Shown in pieces: positions 5,571-14,593 of a DNA stretch of 22,373 bases (within the stretch, counting starts at the first letter, position 1; the number at the start of each line of letters is the position of its first letter). The translations under genes were made by a program, and so were the position numbers. The DNA is from JANRKB01 sp033763695 (lineage in GTDB: Bacteria; Planctomycetota; Phycisphaerae; Phycisphaerales; UBA1924). A model generated the notes under the pieces. That model was not told the DNA's origin and searched no databases. It saw only the letters and a program-made list of their open reading frames with translations. The stretch spans positions 1 to 22,373 of the forward strand of contig JANRKB010000014.1 of assembly GCA_033763695.1 (NCBI GenBank), written 5' to 3'.

Positions 5571-6761
5571 CTACGGCAGTTCGAAGAGCGCGCATGCAAA
5601 GCGATCGGTCTCGCCCGAAGCATCTTCGGGCAGGCCGACACCTTCAAGCCACTTGGGCTCCTCACCCAGTCCCTTGATGATCTCGCGCCACAGACGCGGC
5701 ATTGCTGGGCCGCCGCGGGACGACGTGACGCGACAGAGTTCAGTGGTGTTTGTGCTGGCGAAGATGCGTCCGCCCGGCGCGAGGACCTTGGCGGCTTCGG
5801 CGACGAGCGCGGGATAGTGCTCCACCGAGGACCACGGCTTGATCTTGCGTTTCTTGTCGCCGCTGCCGAATGACGGCGGGTCGAGGATGATCAGGTCGTA
5901 GCGATGTCCCTTCTTCTGCGCCAGGCCGAGGAAGTCGAAGGTGTCGAGCCGCGCGAAGCGGTGGTGGGGTCGGGACGCGTCGGCGTTGTCGATGGCGATC
6001 GCGTTGTGCGCGAAGTTCCGCTTCGCCCAGTCGAGGTACTTGGCGGAGACGTCAACGCTGGTCGTGCTCGCTCCGACGGCGGCGCACGCAACCGAGAACG
6101 CGCCGGTGTAGCAGAACGTGTTGAGCACGTTGCACGAGCCGGCGGCCTTGATGCGACGCTTGCACATTGCCGAGAGTTCGCGGCGGTTGCGGCGTTGATC
6201 GAGGAAGACGCCGCAGGAAAAACCGTCGTAGTGACGCACTTCAAGCGCAACGCCGTGCTCGCGAACGACGACGGATTCGGGGAGTTCATCGCCGGCCAGC
6301 GGCAGCGGATCGCGGGTGATCGGCGGTGCTTCGCCGCCCAGGCGCGAACGGTCCTTCGCGAAAGGCTTGACGTAGACGGCACGGACGCAGTCGGGGACCA
6401 GGTCAGTCGCGGCACGCAGTGCGTCGGCGGCGAGTTGCTCGTGGTTGATGCCGTCGGGGACGCGGCCTTCATAGAGCGCGATGACGATGCCCGGCCCGAG
6501 TCGATCAATGTACATGCCGTCGATGCCGTCGGACTTGCCGGAGAAGAGGCGGCAGACGGTGGTGTCGGCGGCGCGGAGCAGATGCGCGCGACGCGAGAAC
6601 GCGGCGGCGAGCGGCGCACGCAGCGAACCCGGTCCGCGAGAACCGCCAGATCGCGAACTCGACATGCCCGACCAACCCGCGGCGGGCGTCGGTGCCGGCC
6701 GCGCGGCCGATGAGGGTCGTTTGTCGCTGCCAGCTTTCTTGTCGGTGACGCGACGGATCAT
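5571..6761 (-). CDS. Class I SAM-dependent RNA methyltransferase, RlmI-like
   Basis: 396 residues. The family (RlmI/RlmK-like, COG1092) methylates 23S rRNA, RlmI making m5C. After a basic, disordered N-terminus (1-50) come a region typical of the family's N-terminal half (about 60-175), the conserved GVFLDQRRNR (184-193), the SAM-binding motif NTFCYTGAFSV (214-224), DVSAKYLDWAKRN (237-249) and DPPSF (294-298, motif IV). Whether it is RlmI itself or a paralogue cannot be decided. The start codon overlaps the stop of the upstream ABC transporter (ATGA at 6761-6758), so the two are translationally coupled. The basic N-terminal tail is longer than usual, and a shorter start at residue 33 is possible. 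Confidence 0.9.
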   Translation of the reverse strand: MIRRVTDKKAGSDKRPSSAARPAPTPAAGWSGMSSSRSGGSRGPGSLRAPLAAAFSRRAHLLRAADTTVCRLFSGKSDGIDGMYIDRLGPGIVIALYEGRVPDGINHEQLAADALRAATDLVPDCVRAVYVKPFAKDRSRLGGEAPPITRDPLPLAGDELPESVVVREHGVALEVRHYDGFSCGVFLDQRRNRRELSAMCKRRIKAAGSCNVLNTFCYTGAFSVACAAVGASTTSVDVSAKYLDWAKRNFAHNAIAIDNADASRPHHRFARLDTFDFLGLAQKKGHRYDLIILDPPSFGSGDKKRKIKPWSSVEHYPALVAEAAKVLAPGGRIFASTNTTELCRVTSSRGGPAMPRLWREIIKGLGEEPKWLEGVGLPEDASGETDRFACALFELP

Positions 6762-8812
6762 GCGTGCGCTCCTGCGGTGCCTGCATGAGCCGAGCTCGCG
6801 GCGTGTGTGCCGTTGCTTGACGGCGTGCCGCCGGGCTTACGCGGGTCGGATGCACCCTCAAGCTGCGCCTTGAGCAGGTCGGCGTAACGTCCGCCGCTGG
6901 CGATGAGTTGTTCGTGCGTGCCGGTCTGGACGATCGTGCCATTGTGCAGGACGACGATGGTGTCGGCGTGGCGAATCGTCGAGAGGCGGTGGGCGATGAC
7001 GAAGCAGGTGCGGCCTTGCATCAACTGATGCAGGCTCTTCTGGATCAGGGCTTCGCTTTCGGCATCGAGGTTGCTTGTCGCTTCGTCAAGGATGAGGATC
7101 TTGGGGTCGGCGAGGAGGGCGCGGGCGATGGCGAGGCGCTGCTTCTGGCCGCCGCTGAGACGCACGCCGCGTTCACCGATGAGTGTGTCGTAACCCTTGT
7201 CGAGCGCGGTGATGAACTCGTGGGCGTTGGCGTTGATGGCGGCGGCGATGATCTGGTCCATCGTCGCGTCACGCCGCGCGTACGAGATGTTCTGTGCCAC
7301 CGTGCCGTCGAAGAGAAAGACGTCCTGCTCGACGATTCCCAGTAGTTTGCGATAGGAATCGACGTGGATTTCGCGGAGATCGACGCCGTCGAGGAGGATG
7401 CGGCCACTCGTCGGGTCGTAGAAGCGTGCGACGAGGTTGCACAGCGTGGTCTTGCCGGCACCGCTCGCGCCAACGAGCGCGACGGTGGCGCCGGAGGGCA
7501 CGTCGAGGTTCACGTCGCGCAGGACTTCGCGGGGCGAGTCACCCTCGGGCGCGTCAACGCCCGCGAGGTCTTTGGGTGTCGCGGGATAGCGGAACGCGAG
7601 TCCTTGAATCGTGACGCGGCCGCTGGTGTTCTCGCGGGTGGCGACGCGCGTCGCGGTCGTGGAGGCGAACTCGGTCGGCATGGCCTTGATGTCCAGCACG
7701 CGATCGAGCCCGGCGAGATTGTTCTGCACGTTGGTCGCGGTCGAGGTGAGGGCTTCGAGCGGACCGAGCAGCATGACGACGTAGGTGGTGAACATCATGA
7801 CGTCGCCGATGGTGAGGCGGCCGTCCATGACCATGTGCCCGCCGTAGATGAGCACCGCGCTGCTGGCGATGGGGATCATGAGAGCCCAGGCGATCTCGAG
7901 CAGGCGCGACCACCACCAGGCGAGGATTTCCTGGCGTGACATGAAGTGGTTGGTTGAGATGAAGCGTGAGGCCTCGGCGCGCTGGCGGGCGAAGCCGCGG
8001 ACGACACGCATGCCGCCGAAGGATTCGGTGGTGTGGGCGTCAATGCCCTGGCGGGTGATGCGGATGTCGCGATAGATGGGGCGGATGCGATTGATCCACG
8101 TGCGCTGCGTCAGCCACATGACGGGGCCGAGCATCAGGCCGCCCAGGACGAGCCGCCAATCGACCCACGCGAGGACGATGAGCGTGCCCGCGAGCTGAAC
8201 GACGGCACGCCAGGGGTTGTAGATGAGCGAGAAGAGCAGTTCGGCGACTTGTCCGGCGTCTTCACGCAGGATGCTGACCATGCCGCCGGACTTGATGTGA
8301 TAGATGCGATGCAGCGGCAGGCGCACGGCGTGGTCGAAGACATCGCGTCGGACTTCGGCCTGGAGTTTCTTCGTCAGGCTGGTCATGCGCCAGCGGCCCC
8401 ACATGCTGATGACGACGCTGGCCGCGGTGATCACCACCATCGCAAAGCCGATGACCCACAGCAGCGTGTGGCGATCGCGCGGGAGGCCGGCATCAAAGAG
8501 CCACGACGGGATGCCGCTGGGACCCGGATGATCAAGGATGACATAGTCAACGACGAACTTGGTGGTGGCGGGGACGACGAGCTGAATGACTGTGGCGACG
8601 CTCAGCGTGGCGAGGGCGGCGGCGACCATGAGTCGATGGCCGCGAAGCATCGCGTAGAAACTCTTGAGCAGTTCGCCAAATGGGCGCGAGCGCGACTTGG
8701 CCTTGCGCTTGCCGGAGGCCTCGGCGTCGGTGAGTTTGGCCCAAGATTTGTCTTTGCGTCGCAGCAGCCACTGTGCGTAGCGAAGGCGACTGCCGCGGGC
8801 GGTAGGGGGCAT
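6758..8812 (-). CDS. ABC exporter half-transporter (MsbA/multidrug type)
   Basis: 684 residues. A six-helix transmembrane domain (about 45-365) is fused to an ATPase domain (about 398-650). The ATPase elements are all present: Walker A GASGAGKTT (448-456), Q-loop Gln496, signature LSGGQ (552-556), Walker B ILILDE (572-577) and switch His608. It should work as a homodimer or heterodimer in the inner membrane and export a lipid or drug-like substrate; the substrate cannot be told. The C-terminus (651-684) is a disordered Ser/Ala/His-rich tail. No Shine-Dalgarno site precedes the ATG. A TACACT box ends five bases before it, suggesting a leaderless transcript. The gene is followed by the methyltransferase with a 4-bp overlap. 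Confidence 0.95.
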   Translation of the reverse strand: MPPTARGSRLRYAQWLLRRKDKSWAKLTDAEASGKRKAKSRSRPFGELLKSFYAMLRGHRLMVAAALATLSVATVIQLVVPATTKFVVDYVILDHPGPSGIPSWLFDAGLPRDRHTLLWVIGFAMVVITAASVVISMWGRWRMTSLTKKLQAEVRRDVFDHAVRLPLHRIYHIKSGGMVSILREDAGQVAELLFSLIYNPWRAVVQLAGTLIVLAWVDWRLVLGGLMLGPVMWLTQRTWINRIRPIYRDIRITRQGIDAHTTESFGGMRVVRGFARQRAEASRFISTNHFMSRQEILAWWWSRLLEIAWALMIPIASSAVLIYGGHMVMDGRLTIGDVMMFTTYVVMLLGPLEALTSTATNVQNNLAGLDRVLDIKAMPTEFASTTATRVATRENTSGRVTIQGLAFRYPATPKDLAGVDAPEGDSPREVLRDVNLDVPSGATVALVGASGAGKTTLCNLVARFYDPTSGRILLDGVDLREIHVDSYRKLLGIVEQDVFLFDGTVAQNISYARRDATMDQIIAAAINANAHEFITALDKGYDTLIGERGVRLSGGQKQRLAIARALLADPKILILDEATSNLDAESEALIQKSLHQLMQGRTCFVIAHRLSTIRHADTIVVLHNGTIVQTGTHEQLIASGGRYADLLKAQLEGASDPRKPGGTPSSNGTHAASSAHAGTAGAHA

Positions 8813-9013
8813 GGCGGAGTGTAGGAAGTCGACTTGCCAGAAAGCCGCTGTTCACGCCACGAACTCGGCCGTTTGCGACTCGGGTTGCCCGTGGTTACGA
8901 GCGCTCGGCGCGGGGCGCGAGGGCTTGTCGCGGGCAAATCGGTACGCTGCCACGCCGAGGAGGCCGTCGCGGCGCGTCCTTGGATTGCGCCACCGCCCCC
9001 GGGGAGACTCGAC

Positions 9014-9688
9014 TTGGAACAGACTCAGGTATTTCACGACTCAGGTCGATCGCGCGTCAGGTGGGCGATGGTGCTCTGCCTTATGGCGATTGCTGCGATG
9101 ACAGTCGGTCTGCGGCTTGAGGGCCGCATCTGGTGGTGCGCGTGCGGCAGTCTTGACCTTTGGAAGTCGGACGTCTGGTCCAGCCACTGTTCTCAACACC
9201 TCGTCGATCCCTACTCGATCACCCACCTCTCGCACGGCTTGCTCATCTGGTGCGGGCTGGCGATGGTGCTCGACATGCGATGGACGCGCGGCGCGGCGTC
9301 GTCGCTTGATGGCGCCCGGCAGCGAAGCGCGAGCATGTTCGCGACGCCGTGGCGTATCACAGCGGCGGTGGTCTTCGCTTGTGTCTGGGAACTTGCGGAG
9401 AACTCGCCGGCCGTGATCGAACGCTATCGCAGCGTGACGATGTCGCTGGATTATCTGGGCGACAGCGTCATCAACTCACTCGGCGATGTGGCATGCTGCA
9501 CCGTCGGCATGTTTGTCGCGCGGCGACTGGGCGTGTTGCGAACGCTGGCGTTCTTTGCCGTGACAGAGATTGCGTTGCTGTGGCTGATCCGTGACAACCT
9601 GACGCTCAACGTCATCATGCTTGCCGCGCCGATCGATGCGATCAAGCAGTGGCAGATGCAGGGTCATGGCGTGCCGATTACGCCCTGA
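9014..9688 (+). CDS. UPF0314/DUF2585 integral membrane protein, TTG start
   Basis: 224 residues. The family's conserved blocks are present: WWCACG (40-45), SSHCSQHLVDPYSITHLSHG (56-75), WELAENSP (125-132) and SLDYLGDSVINSLGD (144-158). Four or more hydrophobic segments indicate an inner-membrane protein. The biochemical function of the family is unknown. I chose the TTG at 9014 because a strong GGGGAG lies 7 bp upstream and the protein then begins just before its first membrane helix, as in relatives. The longer in-frame ATG at 8834 would add 60 residues of non-family sequence. It is divergent from the ABC transporter and converges on the SGNH hydrolase gene with only 3 bp between stop codons. 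Confidence 0.85.
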   Translation: MEQTQVFHDSGRSRVRWAMVLCLMAIAAMTVGLRLEGRIWWCACGSLDLWKSDVWSSHCSQHLVDPYSITHLSHGLLIWCGLAMVLDMRWTRGAASSLDGARQRSASMFATPWRITAAVVFACVWELAENSPAVIERYRSVTMSLDYLGDSVINSLGDVACCTVGMFVARRLGVLRTLAFFAVTEIALLWLIRDNLTLNVIMLAAPIDAIKQWQMQGHGVPITP

Positions 9689-9691
9689 TGA

Positions 9692-10732
9692 TTACGCCCC
9701 GTGAGGCCGTAGCCCGAGTTGCTCGCGGGCGATGCGAGCCAGATCCGCCGCGAGTACGCGCTGGCCTTCGGTGGTGGGGTGAATCGCGTCTCGATACATC
9801 GGCTCACCCCGCTGCATCGCGGCGTGGAACGACGCATTGCCTTGCAGCGTCGGAACATCCAGCTCATCAAGCACGTCTTTGAGCAGCGTGTGCCCGCGAT
9901 CGAGTTTGCCCGTCTCGATCTCCGCCCGCTTCCAGTGCTGCAGGGCGGCGACGCGCACGCCCGCGCTGCGGCACTGGGTGATCATCTGTCGCAGTGCAGC
10001 GAGCGAGCGAGCGACCGCGTCCGCCTCCGTGTAGCGGTCCGTCGTCGCGGGGAAGTGGGGGATGCGCGACGGGAACAAGCGCGGATAGATCTTGCGGTCG
10101 TAGATCTCCTGCAGCGCAAGCAGCGGCTTACGCATCGTGAACACATCGCGGCGAAGGTGCGGCGTGTAGTCGATGTTGATGTCCACCGCGTCTTCGCTGT
10201 TGAGCACGAGGATGGCCAAGTCTGCGTCGAATGTGCCGAACTTGGCGAGGTACGCCGCCTGATTCGGCGGGCACCAGCCGCCCGCGGCGATGTTGGCGAC
10301 CACCACGGGGCTTTGGCCGTCGTGCGAGAGATCGGCCTGCAAGAGTGCGGTGGCGATCTGCGCGTCGTCGCAGTGTGCGCCGCCGTGGACCACGCTGTCG
10401 CCGATCACGAGGATCCTGCGTTCGCGAGGGTCGGTCTTACGCCGCGAGAACGCGGGCGACCGCATGCCCCATTCATTCGTTGTCTGGCGAATTCCCTTAC
10501 GACGGGCGCGATCGTTTGGAGCGTTGAGATATTTGATCGTCTCGTCGGCCTGTGTGAGGGCCGGGTTCCCGAGCCCAAGGACGAAGCGTGCCACGCACTC
10601 GGCGAGGACTAGGGAAACCACGGGGATGCCGATCAACGCGGCGAGCGCCCAGTCCGACCCGGCCAACCCGATGGCGAGGCCAAGGGTCGATCCGCTGATG
10701 TCTGCCATTTCGCGCAACAGGTGCTCACCCAC
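9692..10732 (-). CDS. Membrane-anchored SGNH/GDSL-family hydrolase
   Basis: 346 residues. A hydrophobic N-terminal region (about 20-55) anchors the protein; the rest should lie outside the cytoplasm. SGNH landmarks are GDS (111-113, nucleophile Ser113), the AAGG glycine block (about 149-153), LN (Asn178) in the asparagine block, and DAIHP with Asp315 and His318. The family removes acyl or acetyl groups from carbohydrates or lipids; the substrate is unknown. GTG at 10732 is chosen because AAAGGA lies 9 bp upstream; ATG at 10708 is the alternative and has no clear ribosome site. Longer frames begin in GC-rich non-coding sequence. A TACACT box at 10806-10801 on the minus strand could be its -10. 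Confidence 0.8.
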   Translation of the reverse strand: MGEHLLREMADISGSTLGLAIGLAGSDWALAALIGIPVVSLVLAECVARFVLGLGNPALTQADETIKYLNAPNDRARRKGIRQTTNEWGMRSPAFSRRKTDPRERRILVIGDSVVHGGAHCDDAQIATALLQADLSHDGQSPVVVANIAAGGWCPPNQAAYLAKFGTFDADLAILVLNSEDAVDINIDYTPHLRRDVFTMRKPLLALQEIYDRKIYPRLFPSRIPHFPATTDRYTEADAVARSLAALRQMITQCRSAGVRVAALQHWKRAEIETGKLDRGHTLLKDVLDELDVPTLQGNASFHAAMQRGEPMYRDAIHPTTEGQRVLAADLARIAREQLGLRPHGA

Positions 10733-10980
10733 GCCATCGATTCCTTTCGAGGGCCACGCCAAGCCATCGCCCCACAAGGGCCGGACGCGCCAGGAAAGGA
10801 AGTGTACCTTGCGTTTGCTGGCAACCTGCGGGGCGGGTGCAACCCGTCGGCGCGGTAGTCTGTACATGCCTGCGTGGGTTGCAAGCCGAGCGACCAGCCT
10901 CCGAATCAGTCCAACAGGGGACGATGCGAGGGCGTGGACGCGTTGCAACTCAGTGCGGGATCAACTCAGGGGACAGAGAC

Positions 10981-12990
10981 ATGCTGCAGGCTTCAATGAC
11001 CGTGTGCCGCTGGTTCGCGATCGGAGTTGTGGCGGCAGGATGCGCTTTGGCACCGGCCCAGAACGCGGCCAAGCCCGCGACGCCCGCAAAGAAAGCCGCG
11101 GCGGAGCCGGCGAAACAGGAGAAGGCGGGTGCGACGCCGCTGGCGTGGATCTTCCGCAAGGGCGATGTGATCGCCTACGAGGTGCGATGGACAAGCGTTG
11201 AAGGCGAGTCGGGCGCGAAAGACGCGCACGCCGCCGCGGCGTTCTCGGGTCGGGTTGAACTCAGCGTGCTCGAAGCCGCGTCCGATCGTGGCGTCGTTGG
11301 TGTGACGATGAAGGACGCCCAGGGAAGCTGGTCGGAGCCTCCCGCGGGCTGGACTCCCAAGGGGCTGGGAGCGATCGGCGAAGCAGACCCCATGTTCGCG
11401 GGTGTGCGGGTGCTGGGGGGCGAGGGTGTCGCATCGACGCTGAGTGCCGCGGGCGAGGCGATGAGCGTCGACGGGTACGCGGGGAAGTTCACCGCGCTCA
11501 AGAGCACGCCGAATGAGAGCGAGCGGACGCATGCAAGCGTTCACACGCTCGGCGAGAATGATGAGGATGTGCGCGTGCTCCTGAGCGCGATCGCGCACGT
11601 CGCGCCGGCGGCAGGCGTGGCTCCGGGAGCGACATGGACCGTGGTGCAGGAGCGTGCGATTTCGGGCGCGGGCACGCTGAAGCAGGAACTGACGCTGACG
11701 CTCAAGTCGATCGGCGCCGATCGCATCGCCCAGATCGCGATTGTCGGCAAGGCCACGCTGCTTGATGCCGCGAGCACGGAGCTGGGTAAGGCCGAACTGC
11801 GGGAAAGCTCGATCACCGGCGATGCAAAGTTTGATGTGGTCGCAGGGCGCGTGACGCAGATGAATCGCAGCGCGACGTTCAAGATTGCCCTGCCGCCGGC
11901 GGTCGGAAGTGCTGCGGGCGTAGCGGGTGAAGTCATGGAGCTCCGCCAATCGCTGAGCGCCGTGTTGAACACCGCGGCCACAAAGGCGGGTGGCGAGAGT
12001 GTCGCGCAAACGGATGGGGCGATGCATGGGGATGCCGCCGCGGCGACAACCGCTGACACCAAGGGTGACAGCGCGGTCACGGATGGGCCGGACTTTGTCA
12101 AGCAGCCGGGCGATCTGGAATGGGGCTGGACCGAAGGCGAGACGATGCGTTATCGCGTGACGTACTCCAACAGCACCTCTATGAAGGGGCTGGGAGACGG
12201 GGCGAATCAGAACTCGCAGAAGGTTGTGATCGACGTTTCCGTCGTGGTGGAGAAGGTCGGCGAAGACAAAGCCGCGACGGCGACGCTGAGCTTTGATCGT
12301 GCCCGCGTTTCGATGAACATGCCGATGGCGGGCGAGTCGGTCTTTGACACAGCCGATCCGGAGAATGTGCCGCCGATGATGGCGATGTTCGCGCGTCCGA
12401 TCCAGGTGATGATGAAGAAGCCGATCAAGATCGACGTGAATCGCAGCGGCGCGATCAAGGCGCTGACCGGCTTTGCGAAGTTGGCGGACCAGTTCATCGA
12501 TGCGATGCCGCAGGAGTTTGGCGACAACGAAGAAATGAAAGCGCAGATGAAGTCGCAGATGACCGACGAGTTGATGCGATCGATGCTCGAGCCATTCCTG
12601 CGGATCCTGCCCGAGAAGCCTGTGAAGAAAGGCGAGACGTGGGTGATCCCCGGTCGCAAGGGGCCGGGCGAGGCCGAGCCTTCGCCGCCGACGACATATG
12701 TCTTCGACGATGTGCAGGAGGTTGACGGCGTGCGCTGCGCCTATGTCAGCACCCGCACACCCGGTCGCAATCAGAACGCAGGCGGCGAGGGTGGGCCGCA
12801 GTTCCAGTTCAAGCAGAGCGATACCACCGGAAAGTTCATCTTCATCATCGAACTCGGTAAGGTCCTCAACGCCGAGACCAAGTCGTCGATGTCCTATGGC
12901 GGCGACCTGCCCGGTCAGGACGAGGAGGGCTTCCAGCGTGAGTATTCCTCGGTCACCACGCAGACCATGAGCATCGAACTGGTCGAATAG
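10981..12990 (+). CDS. Secreted protein with two copies of a DUF6263-like domain
   Basis: 669 residues with a signal peptide (about 1-27; AAGC at 18-21 is a weak lipobox). Two halves repeat the same plan. LAWIFRKGDVIAYEV (54-68) matches LEWGWTEGETMRYRV (379-393). VDGYAGKFTAL (163-173) matches VNRSGAIKAL (486-495). GATWTV (216-221) matches GETWVI (551-556). A late GRV/GKV strand also recurs (289-291 and 626-628). The second half follows a low-complexity Ala/Thr/Asp linker (about 335-370). The pattern resembles DUF6263-type secreted proteins of planctomycetes and is of unknown function. ATG at 10981 follows an AGGGG ribosome site at suitable spacing, and the signal peptide begins there. A methionine/lysine-rich helix (515-535) is notable. 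Confidence 0.8.
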   Translation: MLQASMTVCRWFAIGVVAAGCALAPAQNAAKPATPAKKAAAEPAKQEKAGATPLAWIFRKGDVIAYEVRWTSVEGESGAKDAHAAAAFSGRVELSVLEAASDRGVVGVTMKDAQGSWSEPPAGWTPKGLGAIGEADPMFAGVRVLGGEGVASTLSAAGEAMSVDGYAGKFTALKSTPNESERTHASVHTLGENDEDVRVLLSAIAHVAPAAGVAPGATWTVVQERAISGAGTLKQELTLTLKSIGADRIAQIAIVGKATLLDAASTELGKAELRESSITGDAKFDVVAGRVTQMNRSATFKIALPPAVGSAAGVAGEVMELRQSLSAVLNTAATKAGGESVAQTDGAMHGDAAAATTADTKGDSAVTDGPDFVKQPGDLEWGWTEGETMRYRVTYSNSTSMKGLGDGANQNSQKVVIDVSVVVEKVGEDKAATATLSFDRARVSMNMPMAGESVFDTADPENVPPMMAMFARPIQVMMKKPIKIDVNRSGAIKALTGFAKLADQFIDAMPQEFGDNEEMKAQMKSQMTDELMRSMLEPFLRILPEKPVKKGETWVIPGRKGPGEAEPSPPTTYVFDDVQEVDGVRCAYVSTRTPGRNQNAGGEGGPQFQFKQSDTTGKFIFIIELGKVLNAETKSSMSYGGDLPGQDEEGFQREYSSVTTQTMSIELVE

Positions 12991-13096
12991 TCCGCGGCGT
13001 GACCGGGTCGTCCGCTCGGGTTGACGGAACTTGCTCGGGTTCATCGCGTCCAACCCGGCAGGCCGCGGGTTCTTGTCGCGGCTGCGGAGGCTCGCG

Positions 13097-14551
13097 ATGG
13101 TTGCAGTCCGGTTTGGTCGGTCGGTGATGGGATGGAACGCATGCGCGGCATGCGTCGGCGTGGTCGCGCCGCTCTTGACCGCATTCGCCCAGCCCTCGGG
13201 GCTGTTCACGCTTCCGGGCGGCGGGCCTCTGGTTGCTGAAGTCCGCGCAGGCGATCCGGTCGCCAAGGGTGATGCCACGCGCGAGCCAGTCGACCCCAAG
13301 CACTCAAGCCCGATGCTGCGGCAGCTCGAAGGTGTGCTCGCCGATCTGGATGATGCGGGCGTGCGACGGCTGCGGGCGGCGGTCACAAGCGTTGCGGTGA
13401 CGTCAGAGGAGACGCAGAACGCGGAGTTGTGGGCCACGGTCCATTGCCGCGATGCGCGCGGCGGGCGGGCCGGGTTTGAGATCCGGCGCGACGCACGCGG
13501 GCGGTGGTTCGCGACGACGGAGCCGCTGCCCGATGATCGGCCGCGGCTTGCGTACAAGCTCGATTCGATCAAGTTCTTTGAAGCCGTCGATGACTGGGTG
13601 ATTTTCCGTGCCGGCTTTACGGATGCCGGTCCGCTTGTGCCGCTGCAGGTGATTGAGGTCGCGCATCCGCTCGCCGCGTCCGTGATCGCGCTGGATCGTC
13701 CACATCTGTCGCGTCGCCTGCGGTGTAAGAGCGGCACGGCGCTCGATGGCACGGCTCGCAATCTCGACGAAGAGCGGTTTGCGATCCGCGTGCCCAAGGA
13801 CTATCACCCACGATCGCCGGTCGGTGCGTTGGTCTGGGTTCATGGCGAGGGTGATCTCGAGCCGCTGCCTCAAGTGTTCGCTTCCGCAGACAAACTGGGG
13901 CTTGCGGTCGTGTCGGTGGCGCTTGCGGGTAATGCTCGCATCACGCCCGACCGGTATCAGCTCATGTTCGACGCGCTGCAGACGCTGCGTGAGCGTGTCC
14001 ACATCGACCCGCGGCGGATCTACATCACCGGGATCTCGGGCGGCGGAAAAGTCGCGGGAATCCTCGCGTGCTGCTTCCCTGACGTGTTCTGTGGCTCGGT
14101 GCCGATCATCGGCATGGAGATGTACGAGGGCGTGCCGCTGGGCAACGGCATCTGGAGCGCATCGGCGTTCGACAAGCCCGGGTCAGCGCTCTTTGGTCTG
14201 CTCAAGACGCGTCGCATGGCAGCGATCACCGGCTCGCAGGAGCCGAATCAGTATCAGATCCGGCGCAGCCTTGCCGTGCTCAAACGCGATGGTGTTCCGA
14301 CCCGTCTCTTCGACATCCAGGGTCTGAAGCATGTGATGCCTGACGAGGAGGTTGTCACCGAGGCGATCGAGTGGGTCGATGAACCCGCGCGCGAAGCGGC
14401 GGCGAAGCATGAGGCCGAAGCGGAAAGCATGCTTGCCGATATCAAGCCCGACGCGAACTCCGCCGAAGCGCTGGTCGCCATCACACGCAAGCATCCATGG
14501 ACCAAGGCGTCGTGGATCGCCGCACAGCGTCTGGGCTTTGCGCCAAAGTGA
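13097..14551 (+). CDS. Secreted alpha/beta-hydrolase (esterase-like)
   Basis: 484 residues. The signal peptide (1-32) ends in AFA-QP. An N-terminal domain of unknown type (about 35-225) precedes an alpha/beta-hydrolase domain with a VWVHG strand (246-250), the nucleophile elbow GISGG (312-316, Ser314) and a histidine near the end (LKHVMPD, His412). The acid residue is probably in the SQEPN segment (about 380). It resembles PHB-depolymerase/feruloyl-esterase-like secreted hydrolases that recover a polymer-derived substrate; the substrate is not known. The helical C-terminus (425-484) may be an oligomerisation or spacer segment. ATG at 13097 has GGAGG 6 bp upstream, which decides the start over the earlier in-frame TTG. 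It lies 106 bp after the preceding secreted-protein gene, possibly co-transcribed. Confidence 0.85.
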   Translation: MVAVRFGRSVMGWNACAACVGVVAPLLTAFAQPSGLFTLPGGGPLVAEVRAGDPVAKGDATREPVDPKHSSPMLRQLEGVLADLDDAGVRRLRAAVTSVAVTSEETQNAELWATVHCRDARGGRAGFEIRRDARGRWFATTEPLPDDRPRLAYKLDSIKFFEAVDDWVIFRAGFTDAGPLVPLQVIEVAHPLAASVIALDRPHLSRRLRCKSGTALDGTARNLDEERFAIRVPKDYHPRSPVGALVWVHGEGDLEPLPQVFASADKLGLAVVSVALAGNARITPDRYQLMFDALQTLRERVHIDPRRIYITGISGGGKVAGILACCFPDVFCGSVPIIGMEMYEGVPLGNGIWSASAFDKPGSALFGLLKTRRMAAITGSQEPNQYQIRRSLAVLKRDGVPTRLFDIQGLKHVMPDEEVVTEAIEWVDEPAREAAAKHEAEAESMLADIKPDANSAEALVAITRKHPWTKASWIAAQRLGFAPK

Positions 14552-14593
14552 ACGATCGCTCAGAGAAACGTCGGCCAGCTTGACGCCTGTCGC

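Noticed and set aside
8818..8845. Sigma-54 promoter (TGGCA...TTCC) upstream of the ABC gene on the minus strand
   Set aside because: The second element is TTCC and its spacing is one base off from TGGCAC-N5-TTGC, so the match is poor.
10993..13797. Very long open frame on the minus strand (over 900 codons)
   Set aside because: It is antisense to two well-supported secreted-protein genes. The translation is Arg/His-rich without domains, typical of a GC-rich shadow frame.
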